Shown: positions 35,241-45,315, counted from the first letter of the stretch. The stretch: DNA of 64,000 nt from Bradyrhizobium barranii subsp. apii (GCF_011516635.5 NZ_CP096257.1:62001-126000), one strand, 5' to 3'. The notes: generated by a model not told the origin, from the letters alone. Numbers and translations are program-made.

Positions 35241-37413
35241 TCTTGAGCCATTGCGCGACTGGACTGCTCTGGAGCGCAGCGCCGCATGGCTGCCTTGGCA
35301 CCGCTCGACGGTAGCGCTCAGCCTGCTTCAGCAGAAATCGACCGTCGGAACTGATTTGGCAGACCGGTGCGTGCACTGGCTGCGCAGCGACCAAAGTCGT
35401 TTCGGACACAACGGAATGCTAGACTGCTCGCCACTTGGCAGCCGCCTGCTCGCTTCCTTGTCGGGAACTCCGTATGCAGCTGATTTTTCTTTTGAAATCG
35501 AAGGAGCGCGGAGGTCAGTTGAGCGCGACCTCGGTAAGTATCGTCAGTGGGCTCGATCGTTTCTAGCTGCAGTGGAGCTTGGTCAGCTCTGCCCAAGTCG
35601 AGCGCTTTGGTGGATCGGTAACATGGTTCAACCGAATGGCCTTCCGAAAAATCTGCGAAGAAAGGCTCCCGAGGACTTCGTTAGATTTAGCAATGCGTTC
35701 CTTCAATTGCGAGCTTCAATACGCGAGCGAGGGCCGGTGGGCATCATTGAGTCAATCGGCGTTTGGCTATCTATGACCGAAGACAATAGCCGGTGGCGAA
35801 GGTTATGCAGGGCCATCGAGTGCGAGGCCCTGGATCGCTTGTTTGCTTGGCCCCTCGTTGTTATGGACACAATTAGACATGAAGCTGCTCTTGCTCTTCC
35901 GATTTTTGCCGAAGCGAATCCCACATCGATCCATGGAGATGGAAGTTGCAGGGTCATTGACGGTCGCGTCCTGATCGCACCTGTACCGGTCTATCATCAG
36001 CTCCAAACGGCCGAGGACAATCCGGCGAAGGATAGCTGGCGTGCTTTCGCAACCGAATGGGCGAACCACGCCCGAGCCTTGCTGTTGAACCACAACCGGC
36101 ATCTTGGCGATGAAGGCGTTCAATATATCAAGTCGGTCGCACTATCGGTTGATCTGGGCGCCTGCGATTCGGTGCTCTCGCACGTCTTTAGAGACCACGA
36201 TCCAATTCCTGCAGCCGGAAGAAGCGCATCGGCCCTGTTCGCGACCGCCTTCGCGGCCGCGATCATGAACCGGCAGATGCCAAAGATCGCAATTATTGGC
36301 GATTTGGTAACGCCGGCGGATGGGCCGGTTGACAATCGTCGTGGTCCTGAAATCGGGCAAGTACACAAAGAGGGGCTCGACGCGAAAATCAGCCACGTTT
36401 TCTTGGGCGAGGGATATGACGCTTTGATCGTTCCTCGCGCCGGCGAACTGAAAGAATCGGACGCGCCTACGGAGAACGGCTTTGGCGACGTCGTGGCGCG
36501 GGATTCTGCAGAGAGCCAGCGAATTCACATGTTTGAGAGCGGGGTGCTTTCCAACGTTTGGGATATAGCTTTTCCCAATTCCTGGCGACGCTATCGTTCG
36601 GTACGATGCCCGGACGCCTCCTTTTCCCTAACGCTCGATCAAGCGTCGAGAGGCAGCATTAGAGACTGGTTCGAGCAGGCCGAAGTCGTCGACGATTTGC
36701 CGGATTGGATCACAATCACCGAGCTCGCGTCATATTTGCGGTGGTGCAGTCGGGAGATTGCGAGTCTCAATCCCGCGCCTCCCGGCCTTAGTCAGTTCTT
36801 CATGCGATTGACGGAATTCGAGACGGGATCGCACGCCGTGCTCAGTCTTGGCGAGGCCCTTCGATACCCCGTAAGTCACCTAGCTAAGGTCAACGCTGAA
36901 GACTCCGACGAGCTAAAAAAATCTCTCACCGATATGCTGCAGCCCGGTCGGCATTGTCCAGAAACTTTGTTTGGTCAGGCGCCGGACTTGACGATCCTCA
37001 TAAGCAAGCCAGAAGCAATCAGCAGCCCCGAGCAACCGGTTGCCGAGGCGAATTTGGCGACACTTCTGAAGGAGATTCGAGATGACCTTTCCGATAAAGG
37101 CCGTCGGCGAGAATGGTCGGAATACGTCGGTCGTTGCAGAATTATTTTGGTGCAAGAGCGCCTTGAAACCGAAAGAAATTTGCAATTGTCCGAGTTTGAC
37201 AAGGCGCAGACCGAACTCTCGATTTTTAGGATGGAGTTCACACAACAGCAGGCATCGGCTGTTGTGAGCGAAACAAAATGGCGTGGAGCTGCCACGAAGA
37301 TGCTTCTTAGGGGCCTTCAAGAGAAAGGCGCTGCTAGATACACTCCCATGACCGATAGTTGGGTACTTACCCGCAAGGCCCCGCTTCCTGCGATGTGTTT
37401 CGGCATGGAATAA
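35230..37413 (+). pseudogene. Lon-like (S16) protease gene, 5' part, interrupted by IS21
   Basis: Authentic sequence runs from 35230 to 37393; the last codons come from the IS21 end. Residues 300-405 match the fold signature of the Lon protease domain. GRSASALFATAF aligns with Lon's GPSAG nucleophile turn (Ser332 here), followed by a strand, IAIIGDLVTP, then EIGQVHKEGLDAK with the candidate catalytic Lys380, then DALIVPRAGE. The Ser-Lys spacing is 48 residues, near Lon's 43. No ATPase domain is visible. The N-terminal 290 residues are helical and unrecognised. Joined to 42475-43424 it would be about 1037 residues. It was the last gene of the operon. Confidence 0.7.
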
Positions 37414-37487
37414 GGACCCCCGTTTCGGGGTGATCGGCATCCAATCGGGACCCCGGGATAAGGGTCCACAGTGGCTTCCATCGAGTC

Positions 37488-38732
37488 ATGGAAGCCGAGG
37501 TTGGGATGCTGGTGGTGGAGACGATTGGTAAGATCCGTCGCGCCTACTTTGTTGATGGTCGTCCGATCAAGGCGATCTGCCGAGAACTTGGCGTATCGCG
37601 GAAGGTGGTTCGCAAGGTCATTCGTTCTCAAGCGACGGAGTTCCGGTACGAGCGCGAGACGCAGCCGCTCCCGAAGATGGGTGCCTGGAGTGCCGAGCTT
37701 GATCGGTTGCTGGCAGGGAATGAGAGCAAGGCGGCGCGGGAACGGCTGACGCTGATCCGGCTATTCGAGGAACTCCGCGGCCTGGGTTATGCCGGCGGCT
37801 ATGATGCGGTTCGTCGATACGCCCGACGGTGGACCAAGGAACGCGGCACCTCGACAGCGTCGGCTTATGTGCCGCTGAGCTTTGCACCAGGCGAAGCCTA
37901 CCAGTTCGACTGGAGCCACGAGGTGGTCCTGCTGAGCGGCACCACGGTGATGGTGAAGGCTGCTCATGTTCGGCTCTGTCACAGTCGCATGCTGTTCGTG
38001 CGGGCCTATCCGCGGGAGACGCAGGAGATGGTGTTCGACGCCCACGACCGGGCATTCGCCCTGTTCAAAGGCACCTGCACCCGCGGCATCTACGACAACA
38101 TGAAGACCGCGGTGGAGACGATCTTTGTCGGTAAAGGCCGTCTCTACAATCGCCGCTTCCTGCAGATGTGCAGCCACTATCTGGTCGATCCGGTCGCCTG
38201 TACGCCAGCGTCGGGCTGGGAGAAGGGGCAGGTCGAGAACCAGGTCGGGCTGGTCCGGGAGCGCTTCTTCACGCCGCGGCTGCGGTTCAAAAACCTCGAC
38301 GAGTTAAACGCCTGGCTGCTCGACAAGTGCATCGCCTACGCCAAGGCTCATCGCCATCCGGAGCTGGTCGATCAGACGATCTGGGACGTGTTCGAAGCCG
38401 AACGCCCCAAACTCGTTCCCTATGCCGGCCGCTTCGACGGCTTCCATGCGGTGACAGCATCGGTCTCGAAGACCTGCCTGGTGCGCTTCGACAACAACAA
38501 GTACTCGGTCGCAGCCAGTGCAGTCGGACGACCGGTCGAGGTTCAAGCCTATGCCGATCGCATCGTGATCCGTCAGGATGGACGTATCGTTGCCGAGCAC
38601 CCGCGATCCTTTGGCCGCGGCGATACCGTCTACGACCCCTGGCATTATGTGCCGGTGCTCGCCCGCAAACCCGGCGCCTTGCGCAACTGCATGTTTCGCG
38701 GGATCGTGAGCACGGATTTCAGGGGATCGTGA
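37488..38732 (+). pseudogene. istA: IstA transposase of outer IS21, 5' part
   Basis: IS21-type IstA with an N-terminal HTH (AICRELGVSRKVVRKVI) and an integrase-like DDE core (FDWSHEVVLLSG; TRGIYDNMKTAVETIF; the Glu in GWEKGQVENQVG). True coding ends at 38687 with GALRN; the inner IS21 inserts there, and the missing end is at 41284-41601. Joining the two restores GALRNGAPFKDWVLP in frame. As it stands the transposase is disrupted, so the outer element cannot move by itself. Confidence 0.9.
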
Positions 38733-38860
38733 GCAGAGATTTCAGACGATCGTGAGCACGGATTTCGCGGGATCGTGAGCAGCTTTTCAGCAACTCAGCC
38801 CGCTTCGGCCGACAACTCAACCGGCTTAGGAACTGCCTCGTCAGTGAACGAGGAAGGCCG

Positions 38861-40402
38861 ATGCCCACCCAGAGATTGTCGATGCGCCGGATCAAAGAGG
38901 TTCTCCGCTTAAAACATGTTCAAGGCTTGCCGGAGCGAGCCATCGCGCGCACCTTGGGCATCAGCAACGGCGCCGTGCACAGCTATCTACGCCGAGCCGG
39001 GGCTGCCGGGCTGAAGTGGCCGTTGCCGGCCGGAATGAGCGACGAGGACCTGGAGCTGCTGCTTTTCCCGGCGCCGAGGCCTGCGTCGCAGAGCCCCCAG
39101 CGGGCCGTTCCCGACTGGGGCTATGTCGACAAGGAGCTGCGCCGACGCAACGTGACCCGTCGGCTGCTGTGGGACGAGTATCGCGCCACCCATCCCGATG
39201 GCTTCGGCTACACCTGGTTCTGCACGACGTACGAGGCCTGGAAGGGGCGAGCCCGGCCTTCGATGCGGCAGACGCATCTGGGCGGCGAGAAGGTTTTCGT
39301 GGATTTCGCCGGCGACACCATCGACGTCATCGATCCCTCAAACGGGGAAGTGCAGTCGATGAAGCTGTTCGTCGCGGCGATGGGCGCCTCCAACTATACC
39401 TATGCCGAGGCCTGTCCAAGCGAGGGGCTCGCCGACTGGATCCGGGTCCACATCAATCTTTTCGCCTTCCTCGGCGGCGTGCCGACATTCGTAGTCTGCG
39501 ACAATCTCAAGGCCGCCGTCACCAATCCCGACCGCCACGATCCCGGCCTCAACCGAACCTATGCCGAGATGGCGAGCCATTACGGCACGGCCATTCTCGC
39601 AGCCCGGCCGCGGCGCCCAAAAGATAAGGCAAAGGTCGAAGTTGCGGTGCAAGTCGCCCAGCGATGGATTCTGGCGCGGCTGCGCAACCAACGCTTCTTT
39701 TCGTTGGCGGAGCTGAACGCAGCCATCAAAACACTCGTCGTCGAACTCAATGCAAGGCAGATGCGCGACTTTGGCGCCAGTCGCGCCGAACTGTTCGCCG
39801 AGCTCGACAAGCCCAAGCTTACAAAGCTGCCGGACCAGGCTTACGCTTTCGCACGCTGGAAGCGATGCCGGATCGGCCCCGACTATCATATCGAGATCGA
39901 TGGACACTGGTATTCCGCGCCGTATCGGCTCATCCGTGAGCTTGTCGACGCACGCATCGATGACAGAACGGTCGAGATCTTCCACAACGGCCGCAGGATC
40001 GCCAGCCACGCCCGCGCGCCCAACCGGCGGGGCCACACCACCATCGCCGACCATATGCCCAGCGCCCATCGGCGCTACGGTCAATGGACGCCCGCCGGAG
40101 TGATCGTCGCCGGCGAGCGGATCGGTCCGTCGACCGCCGCCTTCTTCCAGGCCGTGATCGCGGCCCGGCCGCATCCCGAGCAAGGCTTTCGCACCTGCCT
40201 CGGCATTCTGTCACTGGTCAAAAGCTACAGCGCGGAGCGCGTCGAAGCGGCCTGCCGGCGCGGCATTCTGATCAAGGCGCGATCCGTCGCCTCGATCCGC
40301 TCCATCCTCCAGAACGGTCTGGATCGTACCTTTCTCGACGAGCCCTCCGAACACCAACCCCTGCGCCACGGCAACATCCGCGGCCGCGATTATTTTCACT
40401 GA
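38861..40402 (+). CDS. istA: IstA transposase of inner IS21
   Basis: A 513-residue IstA. An N-terminal HTH (ERAIARTLGISNGAVHSYLR) is followed by a DDE core: VFVDFAGDTIDVID (about 150), TFVVCDNLKAAV (about 215) and the Glu in PRRPKDKAKVEVAVQ (about 255). A C-terminal DNA-binding part follows. IstB starts 16 bases after its stop, as in other IS21 elements, where the two proteins act together. Confidence 0.94.
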   Translation: MPTQRLSMRRIKEVLRLKHVQGLPERAIARTLGISNGAVHSYLRRAGAAGLKWPLPAGMSDEDLELLLFPAPRPASQSPQRAVPDWGYVDKELRRRNVTRRLLWDEYRATHPDGFGYTWFCTTYEAWKGRARPSMRQTHLGGEKVFVDFAGDTIDVIDPSNGEVQSMKLFVAAMGASNYTYAEACPSEGLADWIRVHINLFAFLGGVPTFVVCDNLKAAVTNPDRHDPGLNRTYAEMASHYGTAILAARPRRPKDKAKVEVAVQVAQRWILARLRNQRFFSLAELNAAIKTLVVELNARQMRDFGASRAELFAELDKPKLTKLPDQAYAFARWKRCRIGPDYHIEIDGHWYSAPYRLIRELVDARIDDRTVEIFHNGRRIASHARAPNRRGHTTIADHMPSAHRRYGQWTPAGVIVAGERIGPSTAAFFQAVIAARPHPEQGFRTCLGILSLVKSYSAERVEAACRRGILIKARSVASIRSILQNGLDRTFLDEPSEHQPLRHGNIRGRDYFH

Positions 40403-40418
40403 AGCCAAGGAGACCTGT

Positions 40419-41180
40419 ATGCTCAACCATCCCACCCACGAACGCCTGATCGAGCTCGGCTTGAGCGGCATGGCCAAGGCCTTCGAGGAGCAGCGACGAT
40501 CGCCTGATCTCGAAGCCTTGCCGTTCGAAGATCGCATCGGCCTGCTGGTCGACCGGGAAGCGGCGGAACGCGACACCAGGCGGCTCACCACGCGCCTCAA
40601 GCTGGCCTCGCTCCGCCAGAATGCCTGCGTGGAGGACGTCGATTTGCGCACGCCGCGGGGTATCGACCGGGCCGTCTTCGCCAAGCTCGCCAGCGGCGAC
40701 TGGATCGATCGCCACGAGAATTTGCTCATAACCGGGGCGACCGGATTGGGCAAAAGTTGGTTAGCCTGTGCCCTCGGCCACAAGGCCTGCCGAGATAATC
40801 GCTCGGTCCTCTATCACCGCGTCCCAAGATTGTTCGAAGCGTTGGGGCTCGCGCGGGGCGATGGACGTTATGCCCGCTTGCTCAAAACCCTTGGCCGCGC
40901 CCAGGTTCTGATTTTGGATGATTGGGGATTGTCGGTGCTCACCGCTGCCGAGCGGCGCGATCTACTGGAAATCCTTGACGATCGCCATGGCCGCTCCTCC
41001 ACCATCGTAACCAGCCAACTCCCTGTGGACACATGGCACGAAGTTATCGGAGATCCCACGCTAGGCGACGCGATTCTGGATCGCCTCGTCCACAACGCTC
41101 ACCGCCTCCAGCTTGCTGGCGAAAGCATGCGAAAACGCAACGCCAAAACCATCACCCTTGACGAGCAGCCAGAACGCTGA
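40419..41180 (+). CDS. istB: IstB ATPase of inner IS21
   Basis: A 253-residue DnaA-like AAA+ helper of IS21 transposition. The Walker A site is LITGATGLGKSWLACAL (about 100) and the Walker B site VLILDDWGLSVL (about 165), with sensor TSQLPVDTWHE (about 205). It loads on target DNA and stimulates IstA. It is complete, preceded by AAGGAG. Confidence 0.94.
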   Translation: MLNHPTHERLIELGLSGMAKAFEEQRRSPDLEALPFEDRIGLLVDREAAERDTRRLTTRLKLASLRQNACVEDVDLRTPRGIDRAVFAKLASGDWIDRHENLLITGATGLGKSWLACALGHKACRDNRSVLYHRVPRLFEALGLARGDGRYARLLKTLGRAQVLILDDWGLSVLTAAERRDLLEILDDRHGRSSTIVTSQLPVDTWHEVIGDPTLGDAILDRLVHNAHRLQLAGESMRKRNAKTITLDEQPER

Positions 41181-41283
41181 CCCTATCACCGCCTCGGCCG
41201 GAGCGAGGCTGCTCACGATCGTCTGAATTCGGCGCTCATGATCGCGCGAAATCGCTGCTCACGATCACTGAAATATGCACAAC

Positions 41284-41601
41284 GGTGCTCCCTTCAAAGA
41301 CTGGGTGCTGCCGGCCGCGATCGAGCGGATCCGGCGCAAGCTGGCCAGCACCGACGATGGCAATCGGCAGATGGTCGACATCCTCACCGCGGTGCTGACT
41401 GACGGTCTGTCCGCGGTGGAAGCGGCTTGTGCCGAAGCGCTCAGTCACAGCGTCCATTCCGCCGATGTCGTTCTCAATATCCTGGCCCGTCAACGTGAAC
41501 CCGCCCCACCGGCCAACATCATGACGCCGGCCGCACTGACGCTCCGTCATGCACCGATCGCCGATTGTGCCCGCTACGACAACCTCCGGAGGACCATCTG
41601 A
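41284..41601 (+). pseudogene. istA: IstA transposase of outer IS21, 3' part
   Basis: GAPFKDWVLPAAIERIRRKL and the downstream LNILARQREP segment are the normal C-terminus of the outer IstA, displaced 2.6 kb by the inner element. The frame continues exactly from GALRN at 38687 when the inner IS and one CAAC are removed. The stop overlaps the start of the outer istB. Confidence 0.85.
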
Positions 41602-42464
41602 TGGAACGAACCCAAATCTTCGACCTCATGGGCGAACTTAAGCTCTACGGCATGAAGGCTGCCTTCGACGAGATCATGGCAACTGCCGTCAAGCGCCAGC
41701 ACGAGCCTCAACGCATTGTCGGCGACCTGCTCAACGCCGAGATCAACGAGAAGCAAGCCAGGTCGATCAAATACCAGCTCACCATTGCCAAGCTGCCGCT
41801 CGCCAAGGACATCGCCGACTTCCAGTTCGACGGCACGCCGATCAATCAGACTCTCGTCAATGATCTCGCTGGCGGCGGCTTCATCGCCCAACAACGCAAC
41901 GTCGTGCTGGTTGGCGGCACCGGTACAGGCAAAACCCACCTGGCCATTGCCATCGCCAGAAGTTGCATCCGCGATGGCGCCAGAGGACGCTTCTACAACG
42001 TAGTCGACCTCGTCAACCGGCTCGAGACCGAGACCCGCAACGGTCGGCAGGGACGGCTCGCCGAGCATCTGACCCGCATGGACTTCATCGTTCTCGACGA
42101 GCTGGGCTATCTGCCGTTCGCGCAATCCGGCGGTCAGCTCCTGTTCCATCTCATCAGCCGGCTCTACGAGCGCACCTCCATCATTGTCACCACCAATCTT
42201 GCGTTCGGCGAATGGCCCAGTGTGTTCGGTGATGCCAAAATGACCACCGCGCTACTCGACCGATTGACCCATCACTGCGACATCGTCGAGACCGGCAACG
42301 ACAGCTGGCGATTCAAAAGCCGCGACGATGTTCAAACAACCCGCGCTCGCGCCGTCTCCGCAACCCCGACCAGCTCCGACGACCCGAGCGCTACCAGCAG
42401 AGCACGCCGATCAAAGGGGTCCCTTTTGGATGCCGATAGGGGGTCCCAGTCGAACGCCGATTGA
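41601..42464 (+). CDS. istB: IstB ATPase of outer IS21
   Basis: Starts MERTQIFDLMGELKLYGMK at the ATG overlapping the istA stop (TGATG), after GGAGG. The Walker A site is VVLVGGTGTGKTHLAIA and the Walker B site FIVLDELGYLPF; TTNLAFGEWPSVFGD is typical of the family. It encodes 287 residues. The last 30 codons run into the right terminal repeat region. The protein is intact although its partner IstA is split. Confidence 0.92.
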   Translation: MERTQIFDLMGELKLYGMKAAFDEIMATAVKRQHEPQRIVGDLLNAEINEKQARSIKYQLTIAKLPLAKDIADFQFDGTPINQTLVNDLAGGGFIAQQRNVVLVGGTGTGKTHLAIAIARSCIRDGARGRFYNVVDLVNRLETETRNGRQGRLAEHLTRMDFIVLDELGYLPFAQSGGQLLFHLISRLYERTSIIVTTNLAFGEWPSVFGDAKMTTALLDRLTHHCDIVETGNDSWRFKSRDDVQTTRARAVSATPTSSDDPSATSRARRSKGSLLDADRGSQSNAD

Positions 42465-42474
42465 CATCCTGCGA

Positions 42475-43424
42475 ATCTACGCGAAAGAGCCTCTCTGCAT
42501 GAACGGGCAGGTAGATCCTTTGCAACTTCCCTATTGGGTTTGGGCAGCCCCGGCTTGCCATTCATGCGAAGCCAGCGCAGAGACGTGGTTACGGAGGCTG
42601 CATATCATTTCAAAGAAGCCGCCCGAGATCATGTCCTTGCAGGAAGCGCCGATAGCGGGGCAAAGTGCCGTAATCTGCTGGCCGATCTGACGGCTGCGTT
42701 TAATCCCGCGACATGGCAGGTAATTAGATTTGCTTCAAAAATGAAGCTTGAGCCTGCAGAACCATTTGTGGCGATGGGGCGCCAGTTGCTTTCGAGCGAC
42801 CGCGATCTCCCCTCCGATGCGTCTGGAAGATCCCTGATATGGATGATTTCGCAGCGACTTGATCAGTTAGTCGCTCAGCGCAAGCAAGATGGAAACTATA
42901 GTTCGAACCACGACTCCGAAGAACTTGCGGTGGTTGCTTCCCAGTTAATTGTTGACGTTATCGCTTCGTTAGGAGGCAATCGGCCGGTGGAAGGTATGGT
43001 ATCGGAGATTTTGGAGCATGAACAGATCAGGCGACTGATCAAAGATAGTGAACAAGCACGGGCGTTTCGGGAGGTGATCAAAAAGCTGGTCCAAAATAAG
43101 GCCGCGGACTTGACCTCAATTCGACCCGATGTCCTTCATGAAGCGATCGCTGAGATGTATCAAGGAATCAGCGCAATGCGCCTTGAATTGTACGAACGTG
43201 TATTTGTAGCCGGGCGCTTAGGCTACGCAGATTTGTTTCTTGCAATGCTTGGCGCAGCTGCGACGAATGAAGAAGCCGAAGCTATTTTTTCCAAATATGG
43301 GCCATGCTTGGATCGGAGATTGATAAGATACATAACGACATTCGGTTGGAAGAAAATGAAGAAAAGCTTGCTCGGGGAAATTCGGCGCGGGTATGACAGA
43401 TTTGAAATGTTCTATCCTGGTTGA
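42475..43424 (+). pseudogene. Lon-like protease gene, 3' part, displaced by IS21
   Basis: The frame continues from base 37393 across the deleted IS21 and one TCCTGCGA copy: ...APLPA then NLRERASLHERAG. It encodes about 316 further residues ending YDRFEMFYPG. This part is mainly helical (EILEHEQIRRLIKDSEQARA; EAIAEMYQGISAMRLELYER), without a motif I recognise. It could start separately at the internal start near 42534, but the exact frame match and duplication show that it was one gene with 35230-37393. Confidence 0.82.
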
Positions 43425-43453
43425 AAAAGGCCGCTCACTTGGTCGTGACCCCG

Positions 43454-43500
43454 GGCAAGAAGGGTTCTCTTTCCCGACGGTGTGTCGAGCCCTTCTTGCC
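43454..43500 (+). terminator. Inverted repeat downstream of the large protease operon
   Basis: GGCAAGAAGGG (43454-43464) and CCCTTCTTGCC (43490-43500) are perfect 11-base arms with a 25-base loop, 30 bases after the operon's last stop. The loop is longer than in a classical terminator and only TTAAA follows, so it may instead protect the mRNA 3' end or be a mobile-repeat trace. Confidence 0.4.
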
Positions 43501-43877
43501 TTAAACTTGAAGCCACGCGCTCTGGATTGACCGGCATAGTTTCGTTTGGGTTCGCCGCCGAACTGCTCGACGAAGCGCGAGCTGCCGCGTTATTCTTGTA
43601 CAACGTTTTTCTTCGCTTGGGCGCCCATCTCGAGGCTGCCGACGAATCTGCAATTGAGCCGTACGGATCGATACCGCTCATGCTCCTCGCGCTCCTCAAA
43701 TGTGTCGGATGGATTGAGTTGGCCGACGGCGGCCCCGCGATCCGATTGACTTCCACGAAACCTGCGGAGATCGTCACGGTGATGCGGGCATGCGCGGAGA
43801 TAGACCCGCATCGCGTGAGCCATCCAGTCGTATGTGAAGTCGGGAGGTGCCTTCAACTCGTCCCACAACTTCGGTGA
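43482..43877 (+). CDS. Short hypothetical ORF, doubtful
   Basis: A GTG-started frame of 131 codons. GFAAELLDEARAAALFLYNV and SIPLMLLALLKCVGWIELAD read like a helical protein, and the amino-acid mix is more protein-like than the opposite strand. The first codons lie in the inverted repeat, there is no good ribosome-binding site and I recognise no family. It may be a remnant. Confidence 0.25.
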   Translation: MSSPSCLKLEATRSGLTGIVSFGFAAELLDEARAAALFLYNVFLRLGAHLEAADESAIEPYGSIPLMLLALLKCVGWIELADGGPAIRLTSTKPAEIVTVMRACAEIDPHRVSHPVVCEVGRCLQLVPQLR

Positions 43878-44070
43878 GCTGCATCTCGCACCCGGTTCTT
43901 CAGGATGCCGAGCGCCCTTGCGATATGCTTGGGGGAGTTCCTCCGCCGCTTGGCCAGTGCCGTACGCGGCCCTTGACTCAACAGCCTCGGTTACTGCCGA
44001 GGATCCACCATGTCTTGGGCCGCCAACGGTAGATGACGCGTGATCCCTGCAGGCGCTTGACCAGCATCCG

Positions 44071-45080
44071 ATGCGCAGCGTCGAAGTTGTAGTCCTCGGA
44101 CGTTCCTTCGAGCCGCTCGTGGATCTGTCGTGTCGTCAGCGGACGAGCGTCCACCACCAGCTCAATATCGAACTGAAGGCGGGGGAGTCGATCTGGCTGG
44201 TCGCGGCGCCGCGAACACGTCCGGTCCTTTGGCTCAGCGACGTCGAAGCCGGCCAGCAGGATGCGCTGCGGGTCAGCGGCGGGAACGGCAGCCGTTTCGT
44301 CATGGACGGTGTGATGGTCGCCGGTCGCGGCCTGCACTTCGCCCCGCGCGAGGATGGCGACGGCGAAGCGGCGGGCGACCTGTGCGAAGTCGTGCTGCGT
44401 CACTGCACGCTGTGCCCGGCTGGGCGCTGGCCCACGATTGCGAGCCGCTGCGTCCCAACGATCCGAGCATTGTCATCGACGGATCGCGCCTGTGGCTTCG
44501 CGTCGAGCACAGCATCGTCGGCACGATCGACGTAATCCTCGGCGTCATCGCCGGCCTGCCGGCCGACATCTGCATCGCCGACAGCATCGTCGACGCGACG
44601 TCCGAAACGGGCGCCGCCATCGGCATCGGCGGATGCAAGCGACCTTTCGTCTACAGGGACGGCCAACTCGGCGATTTCGTCAAGGCGCTGGAAGATTCCG
44701 CGCGGCAACTTGCCGACGTGTTCGGAGCCGGCGCGCCGGATCAGAAGGCCTGCGCGGATGCGCAGCGCTTCTTCGACACATGGGAGCAGATCGGGCCGCT
44801 GATGCGCGCCCGCGCCCGCTTCGACGCGCGCAATCTCGACCCCTGCGCGATCCCGGCCGACGGCCAGTTCCGCAGCCGCGAGAACCAGCTCTACCGCGTC
44901 GAAATCCACAAAGGCGGAATGGCCGGGGATGCGACATTCAAATGGTCGCGGGAGAATGGATCGGTCGAATTCGCGCTCTCGGCCGCGATCGCCGCACGAG
45001 CCTTTGCGAGGGCGGGCGCGCGATCCCTGTCAAGAGCTGAGGTCGAGGCTGTTTGCTCAAGCAGGCCGAGGCCGAGTTGA
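44071..45080 (+). pseudogene. Remnant of a phage-tail/contractile-injection-associated gene (DUF6519-like)
   Basis: Two frames must be joined. Frame one reads ESIWLVAAPRTRPVLWLSDV, GSRFVMDGVMVAGRGLHF and DLCEVVLRHCTL. At about 44412 one base is missing, and frame two continues GWALAHDCEPLRPNDPSIVI and RVEHSIVGTIDV. After about 44640 unrelated sequence is joined, and near 44870 SRENQLYRVEIHKGG and FKWSRENGSVEF appear, the part I recall as DUF6519 from tail-like gene clusters. So it is a mosaic of pieces of one or two genes from an injection-machine locus that is otherwise gone. The family assignment is from memory and moderate. Confidence 0.5.
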
Positions 45081-45315
45081 AGGCTCGCAACGGAAAACCT
45101 GGCCACGAGGAAGCGGCGAGCCCGTCAAGGCCGGAATTTCGGTCAGAAAAATGAAGCCGCGTGCGTCATCTGGTGGTACACAAGGGTGGTACACAGTCGA
45201 AGAGCCGGCTATTCGGCGAGCCTTATTTTACTGAGTTTTCGACGTTTCGGTTCTGGCCGGTGCGGAATCCCTCCCTATCCGCCACCCCCCTCGAAAACCC
45301 CTAGAAAACAGCGGG

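Larger units (their letters stand above)
38688..41279 (+). mobile_element. IS21-family element (inner) with 4-bp target duplication
   Basis: A 2592-bp element. The ends are TGCATGTTTCGCGGGATCGT at 38688 and TGCATATTTCAGTGATCGTG read inward from 41279. The target duplication CAAC is at 38684-38687 and 41280-41283. The left end has four spaced copies of GATCGTGAGCA (38703-38790) and the right end three inverted copies, the usual transposase-binding array. Both genes are intact, so this is the younger and possibly active element. Confidence 0.94.
37394..42466 (+). mobile_element. IS21-family element (outer) with 8-bp target duplication
   Basis: The left end starts TGTGTTTCGGC at 37394. The right end finishes ...CGATTGACA at 42466 (TGTCAATCGGC read inward). 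Both ends carry repeated GGGACCCC-type blocks with GATCGGCATCC, the multiple terminal repeats typical of IS21. The target duplication TCCTGCGA is present at 37386-37393 and 42467-42474. Without the inner element it is about 2.48 kb. It sits inside the Lon-like gene. Confidence 0.93.

Noticed and set aside
38700..38790. Regular repeats resembling a short CRISPR array
   Set aside because: The spaced GATCGTGAGCA copies are the multiple terminal repeats of IS21 and have inverted partners at the other end; spacers are too short.
43412..43777. Minus-strand frame opposite the doubtful ORF after the operon
   Set aside because: Ser/Ala/Arg-rich without motif; the plus frame is more protein-like though still weak.
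43978..44403. Minus-strand frame with a winged-helix-like end (TTRQIHERLEGTSEDYNFDA)
   Set aside because: Most of it is antisense to the tail-like remnant; only the first part looks protein-like, not enough to call a gene.
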